A stretch of 64,000 nt of DNA from Pseudoalteromonas arctica (GTDB taxonomy: Bacteria > Pseudomonadota > Gammaproteobacteria > Enterobacterales > Alteromonadaceae). The notes under the pieces are model-generated. The model saw only the letters and a list, made by a program, of their open reading frames with translations. It was not told where the DNA came from and did not search any database. Shown here one piece after another: positions 1 through 8,230 of the stretch (within the stretch, counting starts at the first letter, position 1; each line of letters begins with the position of its first letter). Location of the stretch: assembly GCF_012927645.1 (NCBI RefSeq), contig NZ_JABBMT010000006.1:100997-164996 (forward strand). Direction: 5' to 3'. A program made the position numbers and the translations under genes.

Positions 1-1
1 T

Positions 2-538
2 TTTTCAAATACGCCTAGCCATTTAGTGAATAATAACTCGAGTAATGAAGAGCAAAGTTTGAACAGAGCAGAAGCTGTAAGTAGCAATATTAGTTTTATT
101 GATAAACCAGAAGATAGTGCCCCGCAAGAAACTAGATCTTCTATTCTTAATGTATCAAAACCTTTAGCTCATCAAGAAATGTCTAAAAAAGAGAGTACAT
201 TAGAAAAAGATATAAAAGTAAATGACTCAACTCCATCAGAAAAATTCATTTCTTTTGATGAACAGGAAGTTAATTATGAATGGGCGGATAACATGACATA
301 TAAATTAAATGATTTTTTTTCTTTTAATGAACATTTAGCTGATCTGAATCTAGTAGATGTTCAATGCAGGGAAACACTATGCCATCTAAAATTATCTTCT
401 ACTGAAGCTGATTCTATAGAGAAAGCAATTATTATTGGTAATGAACTTCGTTCTGATAAGGAATGGGAAAATTATTCTTTTTATTTAGTGGGTCAACCTG
501 ATGAAAATACTATGACAGTTGAGATTGGTGTTAACTGA
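2..538 (+). CDS. Hypothetical protein, 5'-truncated by the window edge
   Basis: The reading frame is open to the left edge of the window and ends with TGA. The first possible start is a GTG at 26 with no clear ribosome-binding site, so the real start probably lies outside. The first ~90 residues after the GTG are Ser/Asn/Glu/Lys-rich and look like an unstructured linker. The last ~75 residues look folded and carry a cysteine pair in 'VQCRETLCHLKL'. I have seen this pattern in C-terminal domains of uncharacterised marine gammaproteobacterial proteins, but I cannot name a family. A strong hairpin terminator follows 86 bp downstream, which fits the end of a real transcription unit. No function can be assigned. 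Confidence 0.6.
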   Translation, partial: FSNTPSHLVNNNSSNEEQSLNRAEAVSSNISFIDKPEDSAPQETRSSILNVSKPLAHQEMSKKESTLEKDIKVNDSTPSEKFISFDEQEVNYEWADNMTYKLNDFFSFNEHLADLNLVDVQCRETLCHLKLSSTEADSIEKAIIIGNELRSDKEWENYSFYLVGQPDENTMTVEIGVN

Positions 539-623
539 AAATTAGGTGTATCCGACCACTAAATTTCTTTGCGCCTACATGCTTATACAGCACTTTATAT
601 TCTTGCATATTATTGATGCCTCA

Positions 624-669
624 AGCAGCTATGGCACATACTTCTGCCATAGCTGCTCAAATTTTTTTT
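624..669 (+). terminator. Rho-independent terminator
   Basis: A perfect 13-bp inverted repeat (AGCAGCTATGGCA / TGCCATAGCTGCT, 8-nt loop) is followed on the plus strand by a short spacer and eight T. It is placed to end transcription of the partial hypothetical gene. The last base of the stem overlaps the stop codon of the broken SMI1-like gene on the other strand. Confidence 0.8.
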
Positions 670-917
670 GAGATACTTATTCCCTGAAATTCAACATCGG
701 AGTTTATCTCCTCTAATTGCGGCACTTCAACAATACCGAGCATCGTATTTTCGGTGTGGGTTTCACCTGAAGCAAATCCAAGCTATGACTCATATCCGTT
801 TGTTTCTTTGAGTAAGTTCAGATAATCATTAGGGATTTTATTAATTGCCCATTCCAACAATTTGGTAATTTCTTCATCACTAGCACCACCTGAACATGAT
901 TGGAAACTCTCTTGCAT
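657..917 (-). pseudogene. SMI1/KNR4 (SUKH) family protein, broken by an in-frame stop
   Basis: Read on the minus strand from an ATG at 917, the frame gives 44 codons, then a TAG at 783-785, then continues for 41 more codons to a TGA at 657-659. The first half includes 'EITKLLEWAINKIPNDYL' and 'LLKETNGYES', the pattern of the SMI1/KNR4 N-terminal region (short helix, Pro-x-Asp-Tyr, then L-x-x-TNG). The second half ('LGFASGETHTENTML', 'GIVEVPQLEEINSD') fits the following part of such a domain. In bacteria these proteins are mostly immunity proteins of polymorphic toxins (SUKH superfamily). The total of ~86 codons is shorter than usual (~130), so it is also truncated. No partner toxin is visible. 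The family call is by eye and moderately sure; the internal stop is certain. Confidence 0.45.
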
Positions 918-956
918 CACTGCGACTCGCTTATATGCTACAAGGCTGAAGAACTA

Positions 957-979
957 TCAAAAAGAGGCCGTTGGCCTCT
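957..979 (-). terminator. Rho-independent terminator on the minus strand
   Basis: AGAGGCC-aac-GGCCTCT followed by TTTTT when read on the minus strand. A 54-codon open frame without a start (about 963-1127, minus) runs into it. I do not recognise that frame, and it may be the tail of a decayed gene. Confidence 0.7.
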
Positions 980-1207
980 CAGCAGTACGATACAGCCTAA
1001 ACTTGTTAAGGGTTGACTTGGTAGCCATGCTCGGTATCAGTAGTGATAGTAAGCTCTCTAATTGCACATCAGTTTTTGAGATAAACGTTACATCGCCTGC
1101 ATCCGAATCGTGATCAGGCTCTTAACGCGAAGCTTTGAATAAACGGTTTGAAATTTTTCATTGTAATTATCTTCATGCCCACGCAGTTAGTATCAAATAA
1201 TCACTTA
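980..1207. other. Gap with no recognisable gene
   Basis: Apart from the unrecognised 54-codon minus-strand open frame noted with the terminator at 957-979, nothing here can be assigned. A plus-strand open frame through 862-1113 is antisense to the SMI1-like remnant and to that frame, and shows no protein-like features. Confidence 0.5.
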
Positions 1208-1534
1208 TTAGCTACCTAATCGAGATAAATAGTTTCTTGCGCATTCACCGACGAAACGCCGGCCAGGATTAGTGCCAGCAATCCAGTCCTCAATGGGAAA
1301 AAGATCAAATAGGCCGACTTTCACAAGCGTTGGAACAGCAAGTTCTAGCTCTTTCTCTACTCGCTCTCGCTCGCCAGCATTATAAAGATTAATGTTATAT
1401 AACATTGTTGCCACGGTTCCTGTCTGAACCCGACTCCCATCTTTTAAATGAACCGAAGGTAAAACCTCCCCGTCCTTAACTACTTTCTGATTTACAGTAG
1501 CCAGCTGTTCTGTATTCTCAACACTAGTTTTCAT
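1208..1534 (-). CDS. Conserved hypothetical protein, 108 aa
   Basis: A 108-residue soluble protein without signal peptide or membrane segment. It has a well-ordered look: 'VHLKDGSRVQTGTVATML', 'NLYNAGERERVEKELE', then 'LFDLFPIEDWIAG' and 'NPGRRFVGE'. I recognise this as a short conserved type found in several proteobacteria, but I cannot attach a function or a certain family name. The ATG lacks a strong Shine-Dalgarno sequence. It lies alone on the minus strand between the RES gene (287 bp upstream) and the degraded SMI1-like gene, so it belongs to the accessory block. Confidence 0.7.
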   Translation of the reverse strand: MKTSVENTEQLATVNQKVVKDGEVLPSVHLKDGSRVQTGTVATMLYNINLYNAGERERVEKELELAVPTLVKVGLFDLFPIEDWIAGTNPGRRFVGECARNYLSRLGS

Positions 1535-1817
1535 TCAGGATAACCCTATTTCAAGTAGTTAACGAACTTGTAGAATAACGCAATTTTATTTTTATTTCTC
1601 AACCATAGCCGAGTTCCTATTTTGATTCAATCGTTTGCTATTCATTCATTACTCTTTGCGCAAAAAATTTAAGTGAACTATTCACAAAGAGGGTAAGAAA
1701 CGCTGCGCTTTAGAGGCTGTAAACGAATTTGTTTATTGATTTAAAGTTGGCCGTCACTGTATAAAAACGGCCAAAAAGAACATTAGTACCTATTGTTGCC
1801 AGAGTTAAGGTTCGTAT

Positions 1818-2636
1818 GTGTTATGTGTTGCCACGCTCCGCTGTCAAAGATGAGCTTTCATCCAACCTCTCGAAGTCATATTTAACCTTAGATACTACAA
1901 ACAAGTCACACTGAACAACTGCCGCATCATTTAAATTAAAAAGGACATAATTATGCCCTTTAGTTAAAGAGCTTTTATAAATAATCCCGTCATACCCTTT
2001 CGATTTAATAAACTCTGATATTATTTGCGTCGGCGCATATTCTGATTTGGAATCAGATTCCGTTATAGGCCAAGAAAAAGCAATATCCATCGCAGCCCAC
2101 ACAGCGTCAATTTTCTGCTCAATAGAAGGTTCGTCGATGTAAAAATATGGGTACTGCTCGGCATCAGCAGTCTCCGAAAAATCTATCAACTTCATATCCT
2201 TTGTCAAATGCAATTTAGCGATTGTTACGGGTAATCCAGGCCAAGGCCTCACTTCGTGTACCGCAGTTTCTGCATCTGCTGCTACATATAAACAAGGGTT
2301 CCCTTTTAAGTTCGCTCTCCCCTCTGAGGGGCTATTGCTCAAGGGTTTCATTCGCTTGAATGAGTAAGGTATACGCTTATCAACATGGAACTCTTGTTCT
2401 GCACTATCAGAAGCCTTTTCCTTATCGCATCCAGTTTGTGCACGCCATACCACAGAACCAGATTTCAAGGTTTTAATCCTGTCATTACAAGTGTCATTAA
2501 TTGAATTTAGAAATTCACTCGACTCATGATCTAAAATGTAGCGCAACTTAGAGCACGCTTTTTTAGAAAAGTCAGAATAGCTTAACCAAGATTTGAAGCT
2601 CATTCATACTCCTTAGTTTGTAGTAACACATAACAC
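1818..2636. repeat. 12-bp perfect inverted repeat bracketing the RES gene
   Basis: GTGTTATGTGTT at 1818-1829 and its exact reverse complement AACACATAACAC at 2625-2636. The left copy overlaps the stop codon of the RES gene; the right copy lies 21 bp upstream of its start codon. No transposase lies between them, so they are not ends of an autonomous element. They could be a mobilised-cassette boundary, an operator plus a chance match, or coincidence. Confidence 0.5.
1821..2603 (-). CDS. RES domain protein (putative NAD+ phosphorylase toxin)
   Basis: 260 aa. An N-terminal helical region of ~50 residues precedes the RES domain (~residues 50-230). The conserved Arg lies in 'VVWRAQTG'. A second Arg/Gly block is 'EGRANLKGNPCLYVA', followed by 'ETAVHEVRPWPG' with the conserved Glu, and the late Ser lies in 'IIYKSSLTKGHNYVLFN'. 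RES toxins of the ParT/Res/MbcT type degrade or modify NAD+ and are normally paired with an upstream Xre/DUF2384 antitoxin. No such partner is visible here; the only nearby upstream frame is a 70-aa protein of different character. The start is supported by AAGGAG five bases before the ATG. It may be an orphan toxin, a housekeeping relative, or have lost activity. Confidence 0.85.
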   Translation of the reverse strand: MSFKSWLSYSDFSKKACSKLRYILDHESSEFLNSINDTCNDRIKTLKSGSVVWRAQTGCDKEKASDSAEQEFHVDKRIPYSFKRMKPLSNSPSEGRANLKGNPCLYVAADAETAVHEVRPWPGLPVTIAKLHLTKDMKLIDFSETADAEQYPYFYIDEPSIEQKIDAVWAAMDIAFSWPITESDSKSEYAPTQIISEFIKSKGYDGIIYKSSLTKGHNYVLFNLNDAAVVQCDLFVVSKVKYDFERLDESSSLTAERGNT

Positions 2637-2706
2637 TTACAACAAGCAGTTTTGTGACGTTCTTCCACAAAATTATTCTACTACTAGTATCTAAATCAGG
2701 TGAATA

Positions 2707-2919
2707 TTATATTCTTGGCCAGCAATTATCACCAAAATACCTGAATGCATGAGATGGTCTATCAATTTTGATAAATGTAACCTGAGCTGTTACTTCCATT
2801 GAGCTATCCTTGCCAAATAAAAACTTAATCAAAGAGTATTTTCCTCTTTTATACAAAAGGCGCGTTCTCTTATTTACATTACTCATTAATAACAAATTAT
2901 GTAATTGTTTGCTATCCAT
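2707..2919 (-). CDS. Small hypothetical protein, 70 aa
   Basis: A 70-codon basic protein upstream of the RES gene on the same strand, with a 103-bp gap. The N-terminal half is rich in Lys/Arg/Leu; the end is 'HAFRYFGDNCWPRI'. There is no strong ribosome-binding site before the ATG and I recognise no domain. Its position before a RES toxin raises the thought of an antitoxin, but it lacks the Xre/DUF2384 features expected for that family. It may be spurious. Confidence 0.3.
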   Translation of the reverse strand: MDSKQLHNLLLMSNVNKRTRLLYKRGKYSLIKFLFGKDSSMEVTAQVTFIKIDRPSHAFRYFGDNCWPRI

Positions 2920-2975
2920 ATAACCAAACCACCTAAAGATGCAGAATTCAGCGTTTATCTGGTGCTTAATATCAA

Positions 2976-3042
2976 GGCGTTACTTCGCAAGAGTGGCTGT
3001 TGGTTTTGTTGCACTCAACCCAACGCCGGTAAATTTAACGCC
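2976..3042. repeat. Imperfect hairpin element
   Basis: Outer arms GGCGTTA (2976-2982) and TAACGCC (3036-3042). Inner arms GGCtGTTGG (2995-3003) and CCAACGCC (3020-3027) pair with a single bulged T. A direct repeat GCCTAGCTCCT follows within 3065-3090. The layout recalls an integron attC fold, but the core-site polarity is wrong (see rejected items). It marks the border between accessory DNA and modF. Confidence 0.4.
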
Positions 3043-3074
3043 GAGCTGTTCTGGTTTTCCCTAGCGCCTAGCTC

Positions 3075-4541
3075 CTAAAGCCTAGCTCCTTTCTCTACCC
3101 CCCTAAAATCAGCCATATCTAAATAGTGTTCAATACCGGCAATTTTATCTTGAGCATGGTGATTTACATAGATCACGGTGCTAGTTCCAGCGGCGCATAT
3201 TTTCTCAATTAACAGTAATACACGCTGGCGATTGGCTTCATCTAGTCCTAAGCATGGCTCGTCTAAAATCAGTAAGGTGGGGTGTTTTACCATAGCGCGG
3301 GCAATTAATAACATGCGTTGGTCGCCAAAGGAAAGTTGCGTGAAAGGCGTATTTTTAAATTCGCTCAAGCCAAGTAAAGCCAGCCATTGCGCTGCAATAT
3401 CAAGCTGTGTTTGACTCGCACTTTGATATAACCCGATGCTGTCGTAAAAACCCGACACTATAGTGTTAAGCGCAGAAATGCTGACGCGGTAATCCATATG
3501 AAAGGCATTTGAAATATAGCCAATATGCTGCTTAATTTGCCAAATACTTTCACCATTGCCGCGCTGATAACCAAACACAAAAATATCATTGTTATAACAC
3601 TGCGGATTATCACCGGTGATCAAGTTAAGTAAGCACGTTTTACCCGAGCCATTTTGCCCACTTAGCTGCCAGTGTTGCTGAGTATTAATAGTCCAATTAA
3701 GCTGCTTAAAAACGGTTTTACCGCTGTAGCTTACTTGAGCGTCTTGCAAGCGCACTAACACATTTTCACTCAACTCTGGTGCTGCATGGGTCGTGTCTTT
3801 ACTCGGAATAGTTAAATCTGTGTGCTGCAAATGCAGTAACTTAAATAAATCATCACGTTGCTTATTATCTGGATTAGCTAATTGCTGTTGTAGTTCGCCA
3901 TGTTTCACATAGCCATAATGCGTAATAAAAGGGGGGATTTCATCTAAACGATTCACCACAAATATCATCGTTATGCTGCTTTTTAACTGAGTTAGTATTA
4001 CATTCAGTTGTTCGCAGCTATCAACGTCTAAACCATCGAAAGGTTCATCAAGTACAATTAGATCAGGGCAATTACTTAGTGCTTTTATTAACATCAGCTT
4101 GCGAGTTTCGCCTGTAGAGAGCGATCGTAAACGTTGATTTAATAAATGTTCAAAAGAAAAACCATTGATTAACTGTTGACACAACTGCGGATCAAAAGGC
4201 CTGTTTGATTGCTGGAAAATAAGTTCAGACACTAAAGTGGCCGGTGTTTTACCATCGGTAATGTCATCTTGATCTATGAGTAACTCAGCGGTAATCAATT
4301 GCTTTTGCAGATCTGAAGAGACGATTTCTGTACGCTTAAAATCACAACTTCGGGTGCCACTGATAATATTAGCCTGATCTAGTAACGTGGCTGTAATGGC
4401 TGATTTTCCGGCTCCATTACCACCCAATAATACCCAATGTTGATTACTTTCAACTTGCCAATTTAACCTACTCACAAAAAAACTTTCTTGCTCTTGTGAT
4501 CCAAGACTCGCTGTCACATTATTTAGTTTAATTGACTTCAC
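3075..4541 (-). CDS. modF: ModF-type double ATP-binding cassette protein
   Basis: 488 aa, the length of E. coli ModF (photorepair-associated ABC ATPase; exact role unknown, historically linked to molybdate transport genes). Two ABC cassettes occur in tandem with no membrane segments. The first has Walker A 'GGNGAGKS' (~residues 40-47), signature 'LSTGETRK' and Walker B 'LIVLDEPF'. The second has Walker A 'SGQNGSGKT' (~residue 295), signature 'LSFGDQR' and Walker B 'LLILDEP'. All key motifs are intact, so it should be an active ATPase. No mod genes are beside it. It is divergent from the exported DUF4097-like gene, with 149 bp of shared promoter space. Confidence 0.88.
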   Translation of the reverse strand: MKSIKLNNVTASLGSQEQESFFVSRLNWQVESNQHWVLLGGNGAGKSAITATLLDQANIISGTRSCDFKRTEIVSSDLQKQLITAELLIDQDDITDGKTPATLVSELIFQQSNRPFDPQLCQQLINGFSFEHLLNQRLRSLSTGETRKLMLIKALSNCPDLIVLDEPFDGLDVDSCEQLNVILTQLKSSITMIFVVNRLDEIPPFITHYGYVKHGELQQQLANPDNKQRDDLFKLLHLQHTDLTIPSKDTTHAAPELSENVLVRLQDAQVSYSGKTVFKQLNWTINTQQHWQLSGQNGSGKTCLLNLITGDNPQCYNNDIFVFGYQRGNGESIWQIKQHIGYISNAFHMDYRVSISALNTIVSGFYDSIGLYQSASQTQLDIAAQWLALLGLSEFKNTPFTQLSFGDQRMLLIARAMVKHPTLLILDEPCLGLDEANRQRVLLLIEKICAAGTSTVIYVNHHAQDKIAGIEHYLDMADFRGVEKGARL

Positions 4542-4690
4542 ACTAATCCCTTTTAACCCACCCGCTTAATTCATTAACACGAAAGTACATGACTTTAATT
4601 ACAATGGCTATAGAATAAAATTCACGCTATTTAAACCTTTTTAAATTACGTTACGTCTAACCTATAAAGCCATCAACAACGAGTAATAAA

Positions 4691-5308
4691 ATGAACACAT
4701 TTAGCATTTCGACCTTAGCCATTGCGCTATTATCTAGCAGTGCATTTGCTCATTCAGAGCATAAACTTGAACATACTTTTGATGTTAGTGCGCAACAAGA
4801 GTTAATGATTAACGTGCCTGTGGGTAGCCTTGAGCTGGTTACTTATAAAGGAAACCAAGTAAAGGTTTCTATTGAACTAAAAGCTAAAAATGATAGTTGG
4901 TTCAACGATGATGTTGCACTCGAAGATATCACTTTAAGCCATAAACAAAATAACGATAAGCTTAGCTTGGCTATTGATAATGATGATGTTCAACAGACCT
5001 GGATTGTAAGCATGCCAACAACTATGGCAATTGATTTAGAGCTTGGAGTAGGTGATATTGAAGTGAATGATTTTGCTAACTCTGCAACAATTGATGTCGG
5101 TGTGGGCGCCGTACAGATCAGCAGTGCATTAGATGACTATCAGTCTATTACTCTTGAGAGCGGGGTTGGCGATACGAAAATATCAGGTATGAAGAATGCG
5201 CCTAAGCATAGCCGCAAAATAGTTAGCTCTGAAAGTGAGTATAAGGGGAACGGTCAATATAAAATAAATATTGAAGTGGGTGTCGGTGACATTAAGGTAA
5301 AAAACTAA
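4691..5308 (+). CDS. Exported DUF4097-like protein
   Basis: 205 aa. A signal peptide of ~20 residues ends 'SSSAFA|HSEH'. The mature part is beta-rich and contains imperfect repeats built on a 'GVGDI.V' core ('LGVGDIEVNDF', 'VGVGAVQISSAL', 'SGVGDTKISGM', 'VGVGDIKVKN'), as in the DUF4097/DUF2807 putative-adhesin beta-helix families. It probably acts in the periplasm or at the outer surface, but its function is unknown. It stands alone between modF (divergent) and cti (convergent), with a hairpin terminator immediately downstream. Confidence 0.75.
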   Translation: MNTFSISTLAIALLSSSAFAHSEHKLEHTFDVSAQQELMINVPVGSLELVTYKGNQVKVSIELKAKNDSWFNDDVALEDITLSHKQNNDKLSLAIDNDDVQQTWIVSMPTTMAIDLELGVGDIEVNDFANSATIDVGVGAVQISSALDDYQSITLESGVGDTKISGMKNAPKHSRKIVSSESEYKGNGQYKINIEVGVGDIKVKN

Positions 5309-5321
5309 TACTTCATAAATC

Positions 5322-5352
5322 AGGGTCTACGAATTTGCAATCCGTAGACCCT
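5322..5352. terminator. Bidirectional terminator hairpin
   Basis: A perfect 10-bp stem AGGGTCTACG / CGTAGACCCT lies between the convergent DUF4097-like gene and cti. The T-tract is weak on both sides. Confidence 0.65.
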
Positions 5353-5360
5353 ATTTAAAC

Positions 5361-7694
5361 TTATCTGTTTTCTAAGCGATTATAATCAAACAACCCATAT
5401 TCAACACCACGATATTGTTTTGCGACCTGATGTAAAATATCGCTGTACTGCCAAAACTGAGGATGTGTACGGCGAATAGCAAATTGGCTTTTCAGTGCTC
5501 GGTAATCCGCTTCAATCTGCATTAAAGGCAACTGCTCTGCAAATGATGCAACCTGTTGCTCATTGTGCAAATACCAAATCGCTTCAGGGTAATCACCTAT
5601 AAACCCAGGGACTATAGTGACTGTATCTTCCGCGTATGCACGTTGCCCTTCTTCGTTTAATAGGCTTGAGATATTATAGTGTGCGTTATGATGAATAAGC
5701 GTATAAGCTTGATGAGTTTTGCCTCCATTCTTAACTAATATAAATGAAATTTGCGGCAATAAATTAACTGCTTTAGCTGGCATCTTATTTAGCTGATGCA
5801 ATGGTTCAGGCACTTGTGTGTAGTCAAAACGCGGACTTAACACCGGCTTTAAGGTTTGTTTAATTAAGCCATATAACTCGTGTTGTTGATCCTGAGTTTT
5901 GTAGTCAATCCCAGTTGGTTGACTAAACTCATCACCACTTTCAAAGAAATTAGTTAAACTAGGAGGTGCTTTACGATACCAGTTTGCTTTTAACTCTTTA
6001 CGTTGTGGCTTAGGTAACAGTGCTAAAAAGTTTTGCTCGCCTTCTAGGCGTAAAAAATCCATGTATAAACGTGTGATCAATTGATGACCTACGTTGCCAT
6101 AAACATCAAAGCCTGCGACCAATAAGTAGTGAATGCGTTCAAATAGTGCGTAGTCTAATACCCACATAGTTTTAGGCTCTTGTCCTATAAAACCTTTTAC
6201 TACTGTCGCACTATCAAAATGACGGAAAATAGTCAGTGCAGCATTATCATTCACCTCGTCACCACGCCACAATAGATCGGTGGTTAGATTTTCACCATTT
6301 TTAAACATACTATTTGCCAACCTTGTCTTGGCTTTAAGGTAAGTATTTTGACGATTGGCGTATTTGACCCAGCTAGATATAGGTAAAGCATTGCTTTCTT
6401 CAGCCGCTGGCAATGCCAAAGCATCTTCATGTTGTAGCAGCATTTCACCCACTTCTGGCGTTGCCGCTTTAGCAGGATCAGCAAATGCAACCCAAAAATG
6501 GTCGTTAATAACATTTAACGCTATTTGACCACGACAAACAGGCCCTTTAATAAAGCCCATAATGATTAATTCGGCTTCGTCTAGCATGAATTGATATTTA
6601 GATTTAACCGGCATGGCGGCAAATACTTTAAACGGGTTGGATGCTATTTCTGGCAAGTAGCTTGGCATACTGTCAACGTGATAATCAGGCGCAATAAACT
6701 GGCTGTACAAACGCGCTAATTTACTGTCATTCAGTGCCAGTGGTAAATGCGTTTTTGCCAAAATTGTTGAACGGTCATGCATTAATCGATAATAAACACG
6801 CTTAACTTTAGGGTCATCATACGGACGGCGCGTATTTATTAATTTAATATCTTGCCCTGGTGGTGTACTTGAACGCACAAGTTTAAAATAGCTTTTTTCA
6901 CCGTCTTGCACAAAATAAATATGTGCTAAATACCAATGTTCAAAAACATAACGAGCTGTTAATTGGTATTTTAATTCGTCTTGGTTTAAAAAGCTCTCCC
7001 AGCGTTGTGCCTGCGCTAAAGCGGCTTTACTCGGCGGTTTAATATGCGCCATTTTACCTCCGTTTTTAAGCCACTTCTCTAGGTGCTTAAACTCGGCGCG
7101 TGAAATACCGGGTAATCCGTATGGCATTCCTGCATGAGGCTGACTATCGGCAAAGCGGTCAAACTCCCCCATAGTGGTGCAACTTTGTGAGCGGTCGAGA
7201 GCAAAATCAAACTCATCACCTAGCACTTCATCACCTGGTAATGGTGAGCTCATTTTTAACACTAGGCTATTATAAAGTACGCTCCCGGCTAGGTTTGCTT
7301 GCTCTGTTTGCGCTCGCTCATTTAATACTGGGGTAAAGTTTTTTGCTCGCCAACCTTGTGTGTCAGTTGCATCATAAAGTAAGCGGCTGGGAGCCGATGC
7401 TAATAAACGCGTACCATTGTAAACACGTTCTTTGCTTAGACCACGGTCGATCCCTTCAGGCGATGACAATTTGAGTTGGCATGGCGCATCGTAGCAACCA
7501 TGGCAAACTACACAGCGACTCTCGAGCACGGGTTGCACATGCTGTAAAAATTCGGCGCCACTGCTAGTATTATGCCCAACGATACGTTGCTGCGTTTGCT
7601 CTGGGCCAAACAGCTCATTGTAATGAGCTGCACCTAAATAAGCGCAGCCACTGAGCACAATAATAAATACACTCAGAAAAAAAGACTTTTTCAT
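5361..7694 (-). CDS. cti: Fatty acid cis/trans isomerase (Cti)
   Basis: 777 aa. A lipoprotein-like signal is present ('VLSGC', Cys17). A c-type haem site 'CVVCHGC' sits at residues 61-67, with further conserved Cys in 'DAPCQLKL'. This is characteristic of Cti, the periplasmic haem enzyme of Pseudomonas and Vibrio that converts cis-unsaturated membrane acyl chains to trans under solvent or heat stress. Length and overall sequence fit the family. I chose the ATG at 7694 because AGGAGG lies just upstream and a lipoprotein signal starts there; an in-frame ATG 30 bases earlier lacks this. The ribosome-binding site lies inside the Glu-Glu-Glu codons that end the upstream 120-aa gene, so the two are probably translationally coupled. 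Confidence 0.93.
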   Translation of the reverse strand: MKKSFFLSVFIIVLSGCAYLGAAHYNELFGPEQTQQRIVGHNTSSGAEFLQHVQPVLESRCVVCHGCYDAPCQLKLSSPEGIDRGLSKERVYNGTRLLASAPSRLLYDATDTQGWRAKNFTPVLNERAQTEQANLAGSVLYNSLVLKMSSPLPGDEVLGDEFDFALDRSQSCTTMGEFDRFADSQPHAGMPYGLPGISRAEFKHLEKWLKNGGKMAHIKPPSKAALAQAQRWESFLNQDELKYQLTARYVFEHWYLAHIYFVQDGEKSYFKLVRSSTPPGQDIKLINTRRPYDDPKVKRVYYRLMHDRSTILAKTHLPLALNDSKLARLYSQFIAPDYHVDSMPSYLPEIASNPFKVFAAMPVKSKYQFMLDEAELIIMGFIKGPVCRGQIALNVINDHFWVAFADPAKAATPEVGEMLLQHEDALALPAAEESNALPISSWVKYANRQNTYLKAKTRLANSMFKNGENLTTDLLWRGDEVNDNAALTIFRHFDSATVVKGFIGQEPKTMWVLDYALFERIHYLLVAGFDVYGNVGHQLITRLYMDFLRLEGEQNFLALLPKPQRKELKANWYRKAPPSLTNFFESGDEFSQPTGIDYKTQDQQHELYGLIKQTLKPVLSPRFDYTQVPEPLHQLNKMPAKAVNLLPQISFILVKNGGKTHQAYTLIHHNAHYNISSLLNEEGQRAYAEDTVTIVPGFIGDYPEAIWYLHNEQQVASFAEQLPLMQIEADYRALKSQFAIRRTHPQFWQYSDILHQVAKQYRGVEYGLFDYNRLENR

Positions 7695-7698
7695 CGTA

Positions 7699-8061
7699 TT
7701 ACTCCTCCTCATCGCCCAAGTCAAACGTCGGCATCATATCCATTTGTGGCGATACAAATGTGTGTTCTGATGCTGTATCTAGCACTGCACTTAACAATGG
7801 CCCGTGGGTTAATGTTAACTGTGCATGATGTGCATCGCTTACTAGGTCTGTAAATACTGGGTTATGAGCTTCTATAATATAATCTGAAATGATAAGAGCA
7901 ATACTGCTATCCGATGCTGGATTTTGACAAAGTTGGGTCAATAAATCGTCATCTAAAAGTACGCTTAATGAGAGATCTGGAGTTGATAAATCTCGCTCAT
8001 TTAAAGTCTCATCAAAAAGAAATAACGGAAGGGTTAAACTGCTGTCTTGCTCTAATTCCAT
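7699..8061 (-). CDS. Hypothetical acidic protein upstream of cti
   Basis: 120 aa, strongly acidic (Asp/Glu-rich, ending 'DLGDEEE'), with no signal peptide, membrane segment or recognised domain. Its stop codon is four bases from the cti start, and its last codons form the cti ribosome-binding site. Co-transcription with cti is therefore very likely and a shared role plausible (regulator, chaperone or stress partner). Nothing in the sequence says which. Confidence 0.7.
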   Translation of the reverse strand: MELEQDSSLTLPLFLFDETLNERDLSTPDLSLSVLLDDDLLTQLCQNPASDSSIALIISDYIIEAHNPVFTDLVSDAHHAQLTLTHGPLLSAVLDTASEHTFVSPQMDMMPTFDLGDEEE

Positions 8062-8136
8062 GTGCTGCTCTCTAAATTCGGCTATTTAGGCTTTTAATAG
8101 AGCGATTATAGCAAATAATAACATTAAAAATTAGCG

Positions 8137-8181
8137 AAAAATTTCAACAGTTAGTGGCTTTTTATCCTCCAACTGTTGAAA
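8137..8181 (-). terminator. Rho-independent terminator of the VOC gene
   Basis: A perfect 11-bp stem TTTCAACAGTT / AACTGTTGAAA runs on the minus strand into a T-rich tract (AATTTTTCGC). It lies 50 bp past the stop of the VOC gene. Confidence 0.75.
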
Positions 8182-8230
8182 TACTGATCACAGTCACACC
8201 TAGCGCTTTGCTAAATATTGCTGACATAAA

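Noticed and set aside
862..1113. 83-aa plus-strand open frame
   Set aside because: Antisense to the SMI1-like remnant and to a minus-strand terminator. No ribosome-binding site and no protein-like pattern.
2976..3042. Integron attC site beside small accessory genes
   Set aside because: The fold has paired arms and a bulged base as attC sites do, but the outer arms read GGCGTTA...TAACGCC, opposite to the required RYYYAAC...GTTRRRY polarity. No comparable site separates the other small genes at 0.5-3 kb, and no integrase is present.
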